A program made the translations under genes and the position numbers. Source: Petaurus breviceps papuanus (Eukaryota > Chordata > Mammalia > Diprotodontia > Petauridae). Taken from it: a DNA stretch of 64,000 bases. The stretch lies in contig JAMXIF010000065.1 of the NCBI GenBank assembly GCA_028583685.1, positions 29,803,122 through 29,867,121 on the forward strand, in the 5' to 3' direction. Shown here piece by piece: positions 21,481-33,049 of this stretch (positions are counted from its first letter, which is position 1; the number at the start of each line of letters is the position of its first letter). The notes beneath the pieces are model-generated. The model saw only the letters and a program-made list of their open reading frames with translations, had not been told where the DNA came from and did no database searches.

Positions 21481-22130
21481 ATGAGAAGGGAGAACATTTC
21501 ATTGTTAGCATTTCAAAGTCATAACTGGTCACTGGCTAATGAGAGTTCTGAAGATTCTCAATATTATTTTCATTTATTCTACTGTGGTCATCATGCAAAT
21601 TGTTTTTTCTTGGGTCTGTCACTTAGCATCCAATTTGCATCCTTCATATTCCTGATATCTTGCAGGATAAGAATATTCCATTGCATTTGTATAAGGTTTT
21701 ATTAAGACATTCTTCAAATGATGGGCACTTAATTTCTTTCCAGTTCTTTGATAATACAAATGTGCACATAGAAATCATTTGGTAGCTATAGTACCTTTCC
21801 CTCTTTCTTTAACCTCCGTGGGGTATAGGTTTAGTAGTGGGTTAAAGAGTATATATTATTTGATGATTTTTCTGGTATAATTGCCAGTTTTGTTTTGTTT
21901 TTTCCAAAATGATTAATCAACTGTTTCAGCTAAAGTATATTAGTGTGCTTTTCTTCTCAAAGTCTTTGTAATATTAAATTTTTTAATTGCTATTTTAACC
22001 AATCTTATGGGTCTGAGTTAAAATCTCTGAGTTCTCCTTTGTGGAAAGAAGTAGACATTTTCATTTAATATTTATAATATTAGTGACTGAATATACTCAA
22101 CATGATTATTTATATTTCTTGTTTATAAAT
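21480..22130 (-). mobile_element. L1 LINE 3' region, antisense
   Basis: Antisense marsupial L1 3' phrases: 'aagaatattccattgcattt', 'caaatgatgggcacttaatt', 'tctttccagttctttgataa', 'ggtttagtagtgggttaaag', 'ccaaaatgattaatcaactg'. This is the part of L1 after ORF2 read backwards. Diverged; ends approximate. Confidence 0.7.
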
Positions 22131-22139
22131 GGTCTGTTC

Positions 22140-22310
22140 CTATCCACTGGCCACTTACTTCTAATTCCTCATCTATAAAATGATCATGAGGATGAAATAA
22201 AATGTGTTTGTAATGGGTTTTCCAAACCTTAAAGTGATATATAAATGCTAGCTGATTTTATTGTTACTATTGTACTACTACTATCAATGATACTATTAAT
22301 AATAATAATT
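22140..22310 (+). mobile_element. MIR-type SINE 3' half
   Basis: 'ctaattcctcatctataaaa', 'atgaggatgaaataaaatgt', 'aaagtgatatataaatgcta', then a (TAATAA)-rich tail to about 22325. Confidence 0.75.
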
Positions 22311-22920
22311 GCTATTATTATTATAATTCACTAAGGAGTGGCACTTTGAATTTAATCCTCTGGCATATTTTTCACTTCCCTTATCTATGCTCATGGAAGT
22401 CTTAAAGTATATATTGAATTGATTTGAAGGGTTCATTTTTTATTCATAGATTGACTTTACCTTTTGTTTTTGCAGCAAATTTTAGCACAAAAAACGGTCA
22501 CCATTTTTGTGGTAGAGTTTTTACAATTGCTTATTATGAGTATTGCATCATGACATGCCCAAGCTCCCCAAAAATGTTCTTTCTTTTTACTTTTGAAATC
22601 ATTTTAAAAAATCCCTTCTCCTCCCAAAGAATGTGTGAAGTACAATTCCCTTTAGCTCCTACATCTTTTTCTTCCTTATAATTTATGTTATAATGTGAAT
22701 GTTAAAATTGATATCATTCATTTTCACTAGTAGTATATCTACTTGTTGGTTAGGGGTCTATAATTTCACATTTAGTGTAACAGAGCCAGAGATAACAAGG
22801 CATTTAATAACATCAAGATGTTGAACTTAGAAATTATCTCCCTGTTTTTAAATGTCCTTCTTGATGTCTGGCATTCCTCTTAATTATCTTCAAATGCTAT
22901 ATTATCTTGCAGTTTCCTCT
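22311..22920. other. No firm feature; may include more antisense L1
   Basis: T-rich on the plus strand; 'tagattgactttacctttt' (near 22449) hints at L1 3' sequence but does not prove it. The 85-codon frame at 22424-22681 has no known family. Confidence 0.3.
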
Positions 22921-23330
22921 TAACATTCTGGAGCATTCAATGACATTTCAACAAAGATAACATAGAGAAAATGCAGGTGGCAGACAGGCCGTGTATAACA
23001 ACCTCAGAGAAAAGGTAACAGAAGATTAGCCTGTGTTCCAGACAAAGCAAACCCAATCAATATTCATCTAGTCTACAGAACTTTGGAACCTGATTTCTCT
23101 GTGCATATGAACAGCCATGATAACCAATTAGAGTTATGCCAACATGTTTTTATTCAGACGTAGACTCCTATGAAATGTAAATATTCATTTAAAATCCAAA
23201 TTCTGACTATTAATGCTATTCAAATAATCTTTACTTTATCCAGAAATGTCTTGCTAATGCTAAATCTTAAAAAACAAGCAAAGAGATAATCTGTTCATTA
23301 ACTGGCTGTATAGAAATATTTCTAAGAACA
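22921..23330. other. Repeat-poor island, candidate conserved non-coding sequence
   Basis: No repeat landmark. It contains motifs such as 'ccatgataaccaattagag', 'caatcaatattcatctag' and 'gtaaatattcatttaaaatc'. No coding frame. Confidence 0.33.
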
Positions 23331-23539
23331 AAAAAAAAAACACAAACAAGCAAAAAACCCTGGAGTGATAATTTAGGAATAATCTTCAAAATTTGAAATG
23401 AGTCATCCTCAAGTTACTCTAAACATATGACTCATACCCAAATTTTACATAACTTATGTACCCGTTGGCACAAGGTATCTAAACCCACTGGTAAAATATT
23501 AACAAATTTGTTTTCCGAGGAATAAAAGATCAGTATTTC

Positions 23540-24740
23540 AAAGGAAATAATGAAGAAGTAAAAATGAAGGGGAAAGAGCATTTCTACAACTCAAAAGTAT
23601 AAAGCAAGAATCATCAAAATTATTTGGTAAAGGTTTAAAAGAATTGAAGAGCAGATCAGATGAACAGACTAGATAAGGGAGAGTCACAAGAAATCAGACT
23701 TAATAACCCCAGTCTTTATAAACCCAAGAACATACTTTAGGAAGAATTCCATACAAGAAAGGAATTACTGGGAAGACTAGAAAGCTATCTGGGAGAAATT
23801 AGGTTCAGATCAACATCTAGTATTTACTACAACCTCCATATGAAGAGGCAACCAGGATAAGGAGAAGAAGAGGAGGAGAAAGAGAATGAAGAAAAATATC
23901 AGATCGGCTAAGTAACTTTCATTTCTAAGGCTAGGGGGATACTTTATAACTAAAATTTTTTTAAATGACAAAACATGTTTAATTCAAATGCGAGAAACTT
24001 AAAGTCATACAGCTAAGATCGAAAAAGACCTAATTGAAAAATGCTTCAACTAATTGTGTGATACACAAGATATATAGGAAATAATATAACATTTTCCTAA
24101 AGGATAATTGGTCAAATACATATGAACAAACACATCTTCAATCGATTAAAAAATAAGTATTTATTGAATCACTACTATGTGGAAGGCATTGTAGTGGGCA
24201 GTGAGGAATAAAAACAGAAGTGAAACAATTCCCTTTAAAAGCAGATTCTTAAGCTCTTAAATGAAAAATAGTGACTTAATATGCAAAAGAAAATAACTTT
24301 AAGGTTCTATCATATACACAGCAAATTAGCAAAGAAGACAAAAGAAATGACCAATTTTGGAGTGACTGCAAGAGTACAGTACAATTTAACAGAATGTTTC
24401 CTGAGCTATGACTTGTTCCAAACTTTCTAGAGAGCAATTTGGAATTATGCTACTAAATGATGAAAGTGCCCACATTCTTTGACCCAAATATCCCCCAGCT
24501 AGCTATATGCACCAGGGAGGTTAAAAACAAGATGAAAATTATCCTCTACACCAACATATTTATAGCAACACTTTTTTAAGGTAGCAGAGCACTGGAAACA
24601 CATTCCATTAAATAGAAAATGGCTAAACAAATTGTTGTATAAGAGTGTAATGGAATATTACTGTGTTGTAAAGAACCAATGAATGTGAATAACAGAGCAG
24701 CATGGAAAAAAAAATAAACTCATACAGTATGAAATAAACA
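23540..24740 (+). mobile_element. L1 LINE: ORF2 C-terminal end and 3' region, sense
   Basis: 23580-23660 reads Q-L-K-S-I-K-Q-E-S-S-K-L-F-G-K-G-L in one frame, resembling the ORF2p C-terminal zone. 24480-24720 holds L1 3' phrases 'gacccaaatatcccccagct', 'tatttatagcaacacttttt', 'aaaatggctaaacaaattgt' and 'taatggaatattactgtgtt'. An antisense L2 3' end sits between them (24140-24240). Broken and old. Confidence 0.65.
24140..24240 (-). mobile_element. L2-type 3' end, antisense, within the L1 region
   Basis: 'aagtatttattgaatcacta', 'ctatgtggaaggcattgtag', 'gtgaaacaattcccttt': resembles the antisense L2 terminus. Confidence 0.6.
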
Positions 24741-24937
24741 GAAAAAGAAAAACAATATACACATTGACTACAATAATGTAAACAGGATAACAACAAAAGA
24801 AACTAAATGCTGTGTAATTAAAATTAACAACCCTAAAGAGAGTTGAGAAAATGACCCTCTCTCCTCCTTTTTCAGGAGTCAAGACTAAAAAATGTCATCA
24901 GAAAAAGATGACATATTAGTTTTGCTGAACTGCTTTT

Positions 24938-25022
24938 GTTTCTCTCTCTCTCTATATATATATATGTATGTATGTATGTATGTATTGTGTGTATATATAT
25001 GTATATACGTGTGTGTATATAT
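24938..25022. repeat. (CT)n/(TA)n/(TATG)n compound microsatellite
   Basis: Runs 'ctctctctctctatatata' into five tatg units and then gtgtatata repeats. Confidence 0.9.
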
Positions 25023-25309
25023 GGAATACTTTCTTTGGTAAGAAGGAAGGAAGCATATATTGAGAAAAAACAAAGATTTCAAAAGAAAAAGATCAACAAT
25101 TTTTTAAAGACATGCCAGCTGATGTAAATATTAGTTGAAATTTAGACTATCAGCACAGCATGTACAAAATTGCACTATTACAGTGTGTTCAAGTGTAAAT
25201 AATTATTACATCAAAATCCTGACAGCTGACCAGCAAGCAGTGAAAATTTAGGCTTAGGGTTTTACCCAGCTGATAAACTTTGATGGGAAATGAAAGCATA
25301 CACATTTGT

Positions 25310-25490
25310 TTAAAGTTTAATAATATTTTATTTTCCCCAATTATATGTAAAAATATTTTAAATATTCATTGTTATTTTACATTTTGAGTTAAAATTATAT
25401 CCTTCCCCCTACTGAGATGATAAGCAATCTGATACAGGTTATATATGTATAATCATGTAAAACACTTCCATATTAGTTATTTTGGGGGGG
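25310..25490 (-). mobile_element. L1 LINE extreme 3' end, antisense
   Basis: 'ttttattttccccaattata', 'gagatgataagcaatctgat', 'acaggttatatatgtataat' and 'catgtaaaacacttccatat' match the antisense 3' end common in marsupial L1. The same phrases recur at about 58440-58560 inside the L1-derived unit. Confidence 0.7.
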
Positions 25491-25612
25491 GGGAGAACTG
25501 GAAAAAAAGAAAGAGAGAGGGAAAGCAAGGAGGGAAAGAAGGAATGAAGGAGGAGGAAAGGAAGAAAGGAAGGAAGGAGGGAAGGAATGAAGGGATAAAG
25601 GAAAGAAAGCAT
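25485..25612. repeat. G-run and (GGAA)n purine tract
   Basis: A run of nine to ten G is followed by about 110 bp of GGAA/GAAA units. The K/G/R-rich plus frame and the S/F/P/L-rich minus frame are low-complexity shadows. Confidence 0.9.
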
Positions 25613-25619
25613 ACTTTTC

Positions 25620-26625
25620 ATAAAAATCTGATGTTCAGCATTTACTTCTGAATATCTATTCAGTTAAGTACATATCATTTGAATTTAATTCATTAATATG
25701 AACAGTTGATAAAGTTACTAAGTGTTCTTAAGCCTATTAGCTTGAATAGCTCTAGTCAATATATAGGATAAATAAAAGAGGAATCTCTTCCCTACAAGTA
25801 CTTATATTCCACTGCATGAATGAGTATTGAGATCTAAAGGTGGCAGGTGTGCTGGTGTTGAGTAACCAGTAGATTATTGGCACATAATTGGGGCAAATGG
25901 GGTTATTTTATCTTCATGCATAACTCTTCTATGATCCTTAGAGGCTAAAATTGGAGATGGAAAAGTTAAAATTTCAGAAAAGGGGCTAAAATATAGGAAG
26001 ATATAGAGACATCAGGGATTTTAAGGAGATTATTGTACAGCTGGAGACATGGATGAAAAGGATTTGGTTAAGGAATTAGGAGGCAAAGTTTGGCTTAAGT
26101 ATTGAGTAACAGTTAAATAGTAGAGGAATTGAATGGAAGTAATGATTGCTCTGGGGATAAGCAACAGATTGAGCAGACGAAAAAAAAAAACACCAATGAA
26201 AAACTATAGAATCCTTGTTCCTATACTCTAGAAAATTGTTTCCCCTAATAATAACTACAAAGAGACACCTTTTAGAGAATACATCAACAGGTCTATCTGG
26301 GGAGGGACAGGTGGAAATGCATTAAATGGCATTGATAAGAAAAAAGATGTAGAGTTGTATGTCCCAAGGTTGACCATTAAAGTTGAAAGTGGAAGAAAAG
26401 TTATGAAATAAAAACGTTTAAAAAGAAAGAAATAAATCACTTGGCAAGGCAAAGGTGATCATAGAACTAATTTATCCACAATAAAAGGTATCTAATCTTA
26501 AAATAGTTATGTAGATTAGCATTTCATTTTTTTGCAAATGGCTTATTTTTTTCCAATGCTATCAAACCTTAAATTGAATACAAAGTTTATTTCTTTTTCC
26601 TAATTACTGACCCATGACAATAAAA
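25620..26625. other. No feature recognised
   Basis: AT-rich sequence without repeat landmarks I can name and without a coding signal. Confidence 0.35.
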
Positions 26626-26784
26626 ATAATAATAGCTAAGATTTATATAGGATTTTAAGTTTTTCAGAAGACTTTGCATAGATTATGTTACAGATCCCTG
26701 TCTTCTAACAAAGAAGTCTAATAAAGAAAAAATTGAGAAACAAAATTACTTGGGGGTAGGTGAAGAGAGAAACTAGGTGATAAT

Positions 26785-26975
26785 GAACAGTTCACTAGAG
26801 TCAGGAAGACTTGAGCTCAAATCCAGCCTTTGACACTTAACTGGCTGTGCAAACTTGGTAGAGTCACTTAACCTCTGTTACCTCTGTTTCTTCATCACAA
26901 CGGTGTTATAAGAATCAAATATGATAGTATTTGTAAAATGCTTGCTATGCAAATTCTAGTTATTGTTATTAATAA
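26785..26975 (+). mobile_element. MIR-type CORE-SINE
   Basis: 'gttcactagagtcaggaaga', 'gagctcaaatccagcctttg' (B-box region), 'gtagagtcacttaacctctg' (core), 'tgtaaaatgcttgctatgca' (tail). Confidence 0.82.
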
Positions 26976-27016
26976 TTGTATCCAATAGCATATGATTTAT
27001 TTAACCCCTACATTTA

Positions 27017-27172
27017 TTTTTTTGTTGTTTATTTTTTGCAGGGCAATTGGGGTTAAGTGACTTACCCAAGGTCACATAGCTACTTTTTGTGTTGTGTCTG
27101 AGGATGGATTTGAACTCATGTCCTCCTGCCTCCAGGGCTGGTGCTCTATTTACTGCGCTACCTAAATGCCCC
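27017..27172 (-). mobile_element. Marsupial tRNA/CORE SINE, short type
   Basis: Antisense copy: 'ggcaattggggttaagtgac', 'ttacccaaggtcacatagct', 'gaggatggatttgaactcat', 'ctccagggctggtgctctat', 'gcgctacctaaatgcccc'. A perfect 15-bp target duplication (27002-27016, 27173-27187) brackets it. It lacks the long BovB-like tail of the Mar1-type copies. Confidence 0.92.
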
Positions 27173-27384
27173 TAACCCCTACATTTAACAAGAGAAGAGA
27201 AGAATATACAATCATGTTTGGAGCCAAGACTGATCATTTCATTTGTTTGATTCCTGCTGTCTCTTATTATTGCTTTTTACCTTTTGTAATCATTGTATAT
27301 CATGCTTATTTCATTAAGTTCATTTCACTTTTTATCAGTTCATATTAGTCTTTCCAAATTTTTCAAAATTCCTTCTTTTTGTTA

Positions 27385-27600
27385 TCTTGTGGAATCATGG
27401 AATTTTAGAGTTAAAAGAAGCCTCAGTGGAAATTCGATCCAAACCAGACATCTCTCTAGAAACAAATTATTTGAGACTTCTCATGTGTTTGTGTCTTCTC
27501 TGCTGAGATATCTCAAATGAGGGAAAAGTAACTACCTCTCAAGTCATCCATTCCACCTTTGAATAATTCTAATACTTAGAGTACTTTCTCACCCGTTAAT
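27385..27600 (-). mobile_element. L3/CR1-type LINE fragment
   Basis: 'ggaatcatggaattttagag', 'aagcctcagtggaaattcga' and 'tctcaagtcatccattccac' follow the antisense CR1/L3 pattern of a 'gaatttagagttggaaggg' opening. Strongly decayed. Confidence 0.5.
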
Positions 27601-27606
27601 GCTGAT

Positions 27607-27766
<160 letters not shown>

Positions 27767-27769
27767 ACC

Positions 27770-28084
27770 TACCCATTTATATCAATCTAATCTATATAGA
27801 TTAGACAGAGAGCCTTAAGAATGTCAGGCAGAACCAAGAAAAAGAAACTGGAGACAAGAGGTCAGGAGTCACAGAGTGAGCTTGGGACAAAGATTAAGGT
27901 GGCAGAAAAGGTGAGTATCACAGTAGGGACCCCTGGGACAGGCTCCTAGAAATTCAATATCGGACTGAATTGAGAGACATGGTTCGAGGAAGAAGATATG
28001 AGAATTCCTTTCTATTCTATTCTTGACACATTTGAAATTGTTTTAATATCCTAAGAAGTAACTTGCTAAGTTAAAAAATGTCCA
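27770..28084. other. No feature recognised
   Basis: Mixed sequence directly 5' of an L1 fragment; no landmark seen. Confidence 0.35.
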
Positions 28085-28535
28085 AGGTTAGGTGCACAAA
28101 ACAATATAGTCAATGACTATAGTCATCTACTGTTTGATAGACCCAAAGACTGCAGCTTCTGAGATAAGAACTCACTATTTGACAAAAACTGCTGGGAAAA
28201 CTGGAAAATAATATGGCAGAAACTGGGCATAGAGCCACATCTTACACTAAGATAAAGTGAGAATGAGTATACAATTTAGATATAAAGGCTGATATTACAA
28301 GCAAACTGAAAAAGTAAGGAATAATCTACCTGCCAGATTTATGGAAAAAGCGGGAAAATTATGATCAAACCAGAGATAGAGAACATCATGAAATGCAAAA
28401 AGGATAATTTTATTACATTAAATTGACATTTTTTGCATAAATAAAGCCAATGCAGCCAAAATTGGGAGGGGCACAGAAAGCCGGGAAACAATTTTTACAA
28501 CCACTGTCTCTGATAAAGTTAACTTTCCACAGATC
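28085..28535 (+). mobile_element. L1 LINE, ORF2 3' region, sense
   Basis: 'gataagaactcactatttga', 'caaaaactgctgggaaaact', 'gccacatcttacactaagat', 'gcaaaaaggataattttatt', 'gaaacaatttttacaaccac' and 'tgtctctgataaagtta' are in the order of the L1 region near the end of ORF2. Truncated at both ends. Confidence 0.8.
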
Positions 28536-28973
28536 CACATTTAAGCAATTGAACAAAGACTGCATCTCCTCTGGCAAAGAATACTTTGGCACATAGTCAT
28601 CTCCATGCTCAATACTATAACTTCTTAGAGGGAGATATATCGTGAATAAAATCCCTGCAGATCACTTTAGAAACTACCATTTTCATGCTATCTTCCTGCA
28701 AACATACCAGACTCAAAGTCTATTGAGTTGACCCTCAAGGATCTTGTCAATTTCAGAGGACAATAAGATTTGAACTTTTCTTTGCCACACTAGCAATGGT
28801 GCCAGGGCAATAGCAGCCAGCATCAATGGTCAGCATCCATCAAGAGTCATAGATAGACTGGATGTGATGAGGAAGAGCAGAATCACGGATATATAATATG
28901 ATTCCAACTGAAAATGACACACAGAGTCTTGTGCACTCCAGCAGAAGGACTTCCAAGAGCTGAGTTACTCCTT
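28536..28973. other. No feature recognised
   Basis: Downstream of the L1 piece; no family landmark seen. It forms the target region of the SINE at 28988. Confidence 0.35.
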
Positions 28974-28987
28974 TGCCTCTCTACATA

Positions 28988-29154
28988 CTTGGTTTTTTTT
29001 TTTCTTTTTTTGGAAGGGGGAGGGCAGGGTAATTGGGGTTAAGTGACTTGCCCAAGGTCACATGGCTAGTTCTAAAGTGTCTGAGACCAAATTTGAACTC
29101 AGGTCCTCCTGACTCCAGGATAGGTGCTCTATTCACTGCACCACCTAGCTTCCC
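28988..29154 (-). mobile_element. Marsupial tRNA/CORE SINE, short type
   Basis: Antisense copy of the same short type as 27017 ('gtaattggggttaagtgact', 'caaggtcacatggctagttc', 'tgaactcaggtcctcctgac'). A perfect 14-bp target duplication (28974-28987 and 29155-29168) and a T-rich antisense tail mark it. Confidence 0.93.
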
Positions 29155-29244
29155 TGCCTCTCTACATATCGATGAAAGAGTGTGTCATACACTAGGTGAC
29201 AAGTGTTTTATACCAGTTAATCCTACTATATCACTTTAGTAAAT

Positions 29245-29498
29245 TGTTGCTCAGTCATTTTTCAGTCATGTCCAACTCTTTGTGACCACATTTAGAAATT
29301 TCTTGGCAACAATACTGGAGTGGTTTGTCATTTCCTTCTCTAGCTCATTTTACAGAGGAGGAAACTGAGGTAAACAGGGGTAAGTGACTTGTCCAGGGTC
29401 ACACATCTAGTAAGAGTCTGAAGTCAGATCTGAACTCGTAAAGAGGAATCTTCCTGACTCCAGGTCCAATACTATCCACTGAACCACCTAGCTGCCCT
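29245..29498 (-). mobile_element. Mar1-type CORE-SINE, full length
   Basis: 'gttgctcagtcatttttcag' (BovB-like tail), 'tgtccaactctttgtgacca', 'caatactggagtggtttgtc', 'aggaggaaactgaggtaaac', 'gtgacttgtccagggtcaca', 'ccacctagctgccc'. A 12-bp target duplication with one mismatch lies at 29233-29244 and 29499-29510. Confidence 0.93.
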
Positions 29499-29519
29499 AC
29501 TTTAATAAATACCCCTTTC

Positions 29520-29635
29520 TATAAGTCAATCAATAAACATTTATTATGTTCCTACTTTGTGCGGGCATTATGCTAAAGCACTGAGGATATAAAAAATATG
29601 CAAAATAAAGGTTTTGCCTCTAATGAAGCAGAACT
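29520..29635 (-). mobile_element. L2 LINE 3' end, antisense
   Basis: 'caatcaataaacatttatta', 'cctactttgtgcgggcatta', 'gctaaagcactgaggata': the L2 terminus reversed. Confidence 0.85.
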
Positions 29636-29639
29636 AAAT

Positions 29640-30060
29640 TAATCTGGTTAATGGATACCATATGATAATCATGGGGGTGAAGCATACTGGTAGGGACCTT
29701 CTATAACTATAACACCAGAAAAACCCCTCCAGCCCCTCAGGGCTTCCTCTATATGGGATGTTGAAAAAGAATAAAGATTGCCTTATTCCCTGGACCCAAT
29801 CTCTCATTGCAAATGGGGGGAGAGGGGGAGAGTAGCTCTAGAATTTATATTTCACTCTAGTTATATATTGTTTTCTTTCAATCCTACTTCTCTCCAAGTA
29901 TTTCTTATTTCTGTAAAAGGGGTTTTCTTTCCTTTTTTTTTTTTTCCTTGAATGGATGGGGTGGTGTGAGAAAGAAAAAGAATGGATTGTTAATTGAATA
30001 TATTACATAAAGAATTGGGGGTTTTTTTGTTGGGTTTTTTTTTTTTACATTAAGTGGACT
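29640..30060. other. No gene; T-runs
   Basis: Contains poly-T patches at about 29932-29947 and 30015-30050 and G-rich patches at about 29815. No landmark seen. Confidence 0.4.
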
Positions 30061-30600
30061 TCATAATTTCTCATTCTAGTCTAATCTCAAAATCTCATTG
30101 TGCTTAAAGCAAGCTTCCAGCAGATCGGATCCTTCTTGGCATCCCATTTATTCACAATTAAATGGCAATATCCTCTGGGATGTATTAGTTGAGGTCTTTA
30201 AAGACTACTCTTTGCAATAAACATATTTAAGGCATAAATATTATTACAAATCACTGGAATTTTTCCTGATGATCCACTAAGTGTTGTCCTAAATTTGCAG
30301 ATTCCCTTCTTTTTACTCTTACTGACAAACCCTTCTTAATATTCAAAGTCTGATCCCAGCACAGTTATCAAAGGCAGACACTTGTTCTTGTTCACTCAGG
30401 CAAAACTACATCCTGGTTAAACCTATAACTGTTTCCTCTTCTCCCTCCTTACCTCTCCCCGCCCCCATTTCAAACTCCTTGAAATAAATATGAAAGTTAT
30501 CAAGAAGAATTTTAACAGCTTTTCAATTGGATAAATTCTTTTAATTAACCCATATTTCTTCATGCATCTGATGGATTTATTCATGATCTCTTTTAGAAAT
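30061..30600. other. Repeat-poor island
   Basis: I recognise no repeat. Includes 'ttcaattggataaattctttt' type AT motifs. No coding frame. Confidence 0.3.
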
Positions 30601-30644
30601 GTTTTACCATTTTTTTTCCTCCATTACCAAAATAGCTGATGTCA

Positions 30645-30800
30645 GGGCGGCCAAGTGGCTCAGCAAGTTAGAGCACCGGCCCCAGTGTCACTATGACCTG
30701 GGGATCAAATCTGGGCTCAGATACTCAGCACCACACCCAGAAATAACTGGCTGTGTAACCTTGAGCAAGTTACTTAACCCCAATTGCTTAAAAAAAAAAT
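30645..30800 (+). mobile_element. 'ggggcggcc' SINE, right-unit type
   Basis: Monomer with 'gggcggccaagtggctcagc', 'ggatcaaatctgggctc' (B-box) and 'cacccagaaataactggct', ending 'ttgctta' and nine to ten A. Flanks share an imperfect 'aaaatagctgatg'/'aaaagctaaatg' duplication. Confidence 0.9.
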
Positions 30801-31400
30801 AAAAGCTAAATGACCACTTCTCACCTCTCCGAAAGAATGAAGTAGTGCTATTTGGTCAATAGAATTGGAAAGCCCATTTATGATTCCTTAAAATCCAAGG
30901 AAGAATTTAAGTGTGTGGTTTTTTTTTAAACAAGGTTTTTGGGGAAATCATCTTTATTCCTCATTCATTTCTCCAATTACATTCATTTTCTTTTATATAA
31001 ATGTTACTTCAAATGCTTTTAAGAAATTTTTCATTCAGATTGAAGACATTGGATTGGACTATCTTTGTTGTCATTTAAAATCCTGGGAGAAACTGAAGTC
31101 TAGAAATAACAGGAATGAATGTATAATTCAGTTCGATACAATAAACACCATAAACTGGTAGGCATTAAGCTATCCACTAGGAATACCCAAAAAAAGGGGG
31201 AAAAATGAAATCTCTGTCCAAGAGGAATTTAGATTCTACTGGAGAAGAGGATGAAAAACTGTGCATAGAAGTTAAATAAATACAAAGAAAAAAAAGTAAT
31301 AATAGGGTTGGAAAATATTAATGATTCAGGAAGGGAATTGTGAGTAGCCATTGGCTGTGGAATCTAAACTGACTAAAGGAAATTAGAGATTCTAAAAAAT
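30801..31400. other. No feature recognised
   Basis: The 82-codon frame at 30913-31161 has no known family and no coding-like composition. Confidence 0.4.
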
Positions 31401-31640
31401 AGAGGCTTCATCTTCACTATATTGAGGAGCTGGCACTTTCAGGGGCCATCTGGTCCATCCCCCTTCTTCTAAGGTAATGGGACAGCAGCACCATTCTCTG
31501 CCCTGAACTTGGAATGATTTCATGATGAATGAAGAATTGAGAATATTTGTCAACCCCATCATCTCTCCTGGGATGTCATTAGCTACAGTTCTTCCTTTGT
31601 GTAGTAAAAACCCATTCCTTTCCCAGTATTCCCCCCTTTG
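31400..31640 (-). mobile_element. L3/CR1-type LINE fragment, weak
   Basis: 'tttcaggggccatctggtcc' and 'ggatgtcattagctacagtt' resemble the antisense L3/CR1 pattern seen at 9340; few other landmarks. Confidence 0.35.
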
Positions 31641-32400
31641 TAGATATATTGTTGGGGGGTACTGAAGGGCACAGAGATGAGATCATTAGCTTTCTATACC
31701 TTTTGAGTTATGTACTACCACATTAATGTGATTCTTAAGCTGATACTGCAGCTATAAAGTTGAACAAATTTGAGGGTCTTACTTGTTCTTTCATGTTCTA
31801 CAACATAACACAACTACCTACCTTTCATTCACTGCTTCTGGGGAAATAGAGAACATTGGAAATCTTTAATTTCTTTGGGATATCAGTTTTCTCATCTCAA
31901 AAAAAGGTATTGTCTATAAACCAGAGTATAATCATAATAATATTAATAATAATAATAATTTAATAACCACATCATTATGTCAGACTTTTTTTCTGAACTG
32001 TTTCTCTCTTACAAGATAGGATTCAGCACAGGGGATATGTTGGAAAATGACTGAGATATAAAAAGTCACTCATTTGATTTGCTCCCTCCAAAAAAAAAAG
32101 TAGATTAAGTGATCTTATCTCTTCCAGCCTTAACTGCTATTTCCTGGAGTTTTTGTTCTGAATCAAAGGTCAAATCAAGAAGCATTTATAACTTGCTGGG
32201 ACCAATATGGAAATATTTTACATTATTGCACATGTATAACCTTTATCAGATTACTAATCATCTCAAGGAGGGGGAGGGAAAAGAGGAAAAGATAGAATTT
32301 AAAGCTCAAAACTTTTAAAAAAGAACAAATGTTAAAAAATTGTTTTTACATGTAAATGGGGTAAATTTTATATGTGCATATATGTATATACATATGTGTG
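31641..32400. other. No gene; short ATA and ATGTAT patches
   Basis: (ATA)n at about 31929-31965 and a TATG-rich patch at 32365-32410. The 69-codon plus frame at 32109-32318 has no known family. Confidence 0.4.
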
Positions 32401-32404
32401 TATA

Positions 32405-32745
32405 CACACACTTGCCAGGCACTGAGATTAGAAATATTAGTAAAAAGAGAAAAGGCTCCTCAAGGAGCCTCCATTCCAAGTAGGGGTGGGGGAAGCTGAA
32501 AAGAGGGTTGAGAGTGGAGCAGAAGGTACGCCCTCCAGGACATGCATGGTGTAGAAAGTCCTGAGGATAAGGAGAAGAGCCTGAAGACATAGCTGGCCTT
32601 GCCTCTTTCCTTAAAATGAAGATTCTGGAAAGAAACCAACCAATCAGAGGCAGGTGCAGGGTGAACTCCAAGAGTGAGAAAGCCGGGGAGACATAGTGAA
32701 GAAAAACTGGAGAGTCAGGCATAGAGCCTGAAGTGTAACGAACAT
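32405..32745. repeat. Unnamed interspersed repeat, copy 1 of 2 (L2-tail related)
   Basis: Opens with 'cttgccaggcactgagatta' (L2-tail-like). It shares, in order, with 63115-63500: 'cctccaggac'/'cctccaggca', a 'gaaag.tcc.gag' block, 'tttccttaaaatgaag' against 'cttctttaaaataaat', and 'accaaccaatcagagg' against 'acgaccaatcagagga'. The 135-codon minus frame here is the longest overlap but falls within the repeat and is not a gene. Confidence 0.5.
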
Positions 32746-32997
32746 ACAGGTAGTAAGTATAGAGATAGGATCAAAACTCAGGCCTCAAAACACCAAGTGA
32801 TCCAGTGGCATAATATACCACTAAATACTTTGCAAACCTTAAAGTGCTAGATAAAGGTGGATTTGTGCCATTATTTTTACAGTGATTATTGTTGATGAGT
32901 AGAGGGTAAGTTGAAAGTGGAGAAAAAGGCTCCAAAGAAGACTGGAAAAAACCCATGATTCTTCAACTCACTGCTACTCCCTCAAAGCTCGTGCACA

Positions 32998-33045
32998 TAC
33001 ACACACACACACACACATGCACACAAGCATGCACACACACACAAG
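32998..33045. repeat. (CA)n microsatellite
   Basis: Ten or so perfect AC units followed by interrupted cacacatgcac units. Confidence 0.92.
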
Positions 33046-33049
33046 CTTA

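Noticed and set aside
32315-32722. 135-codon minus-strand frame
   Set aside because: Falls across a TATG-rich patch and an interspersed repeat shared with 63.1 kb.
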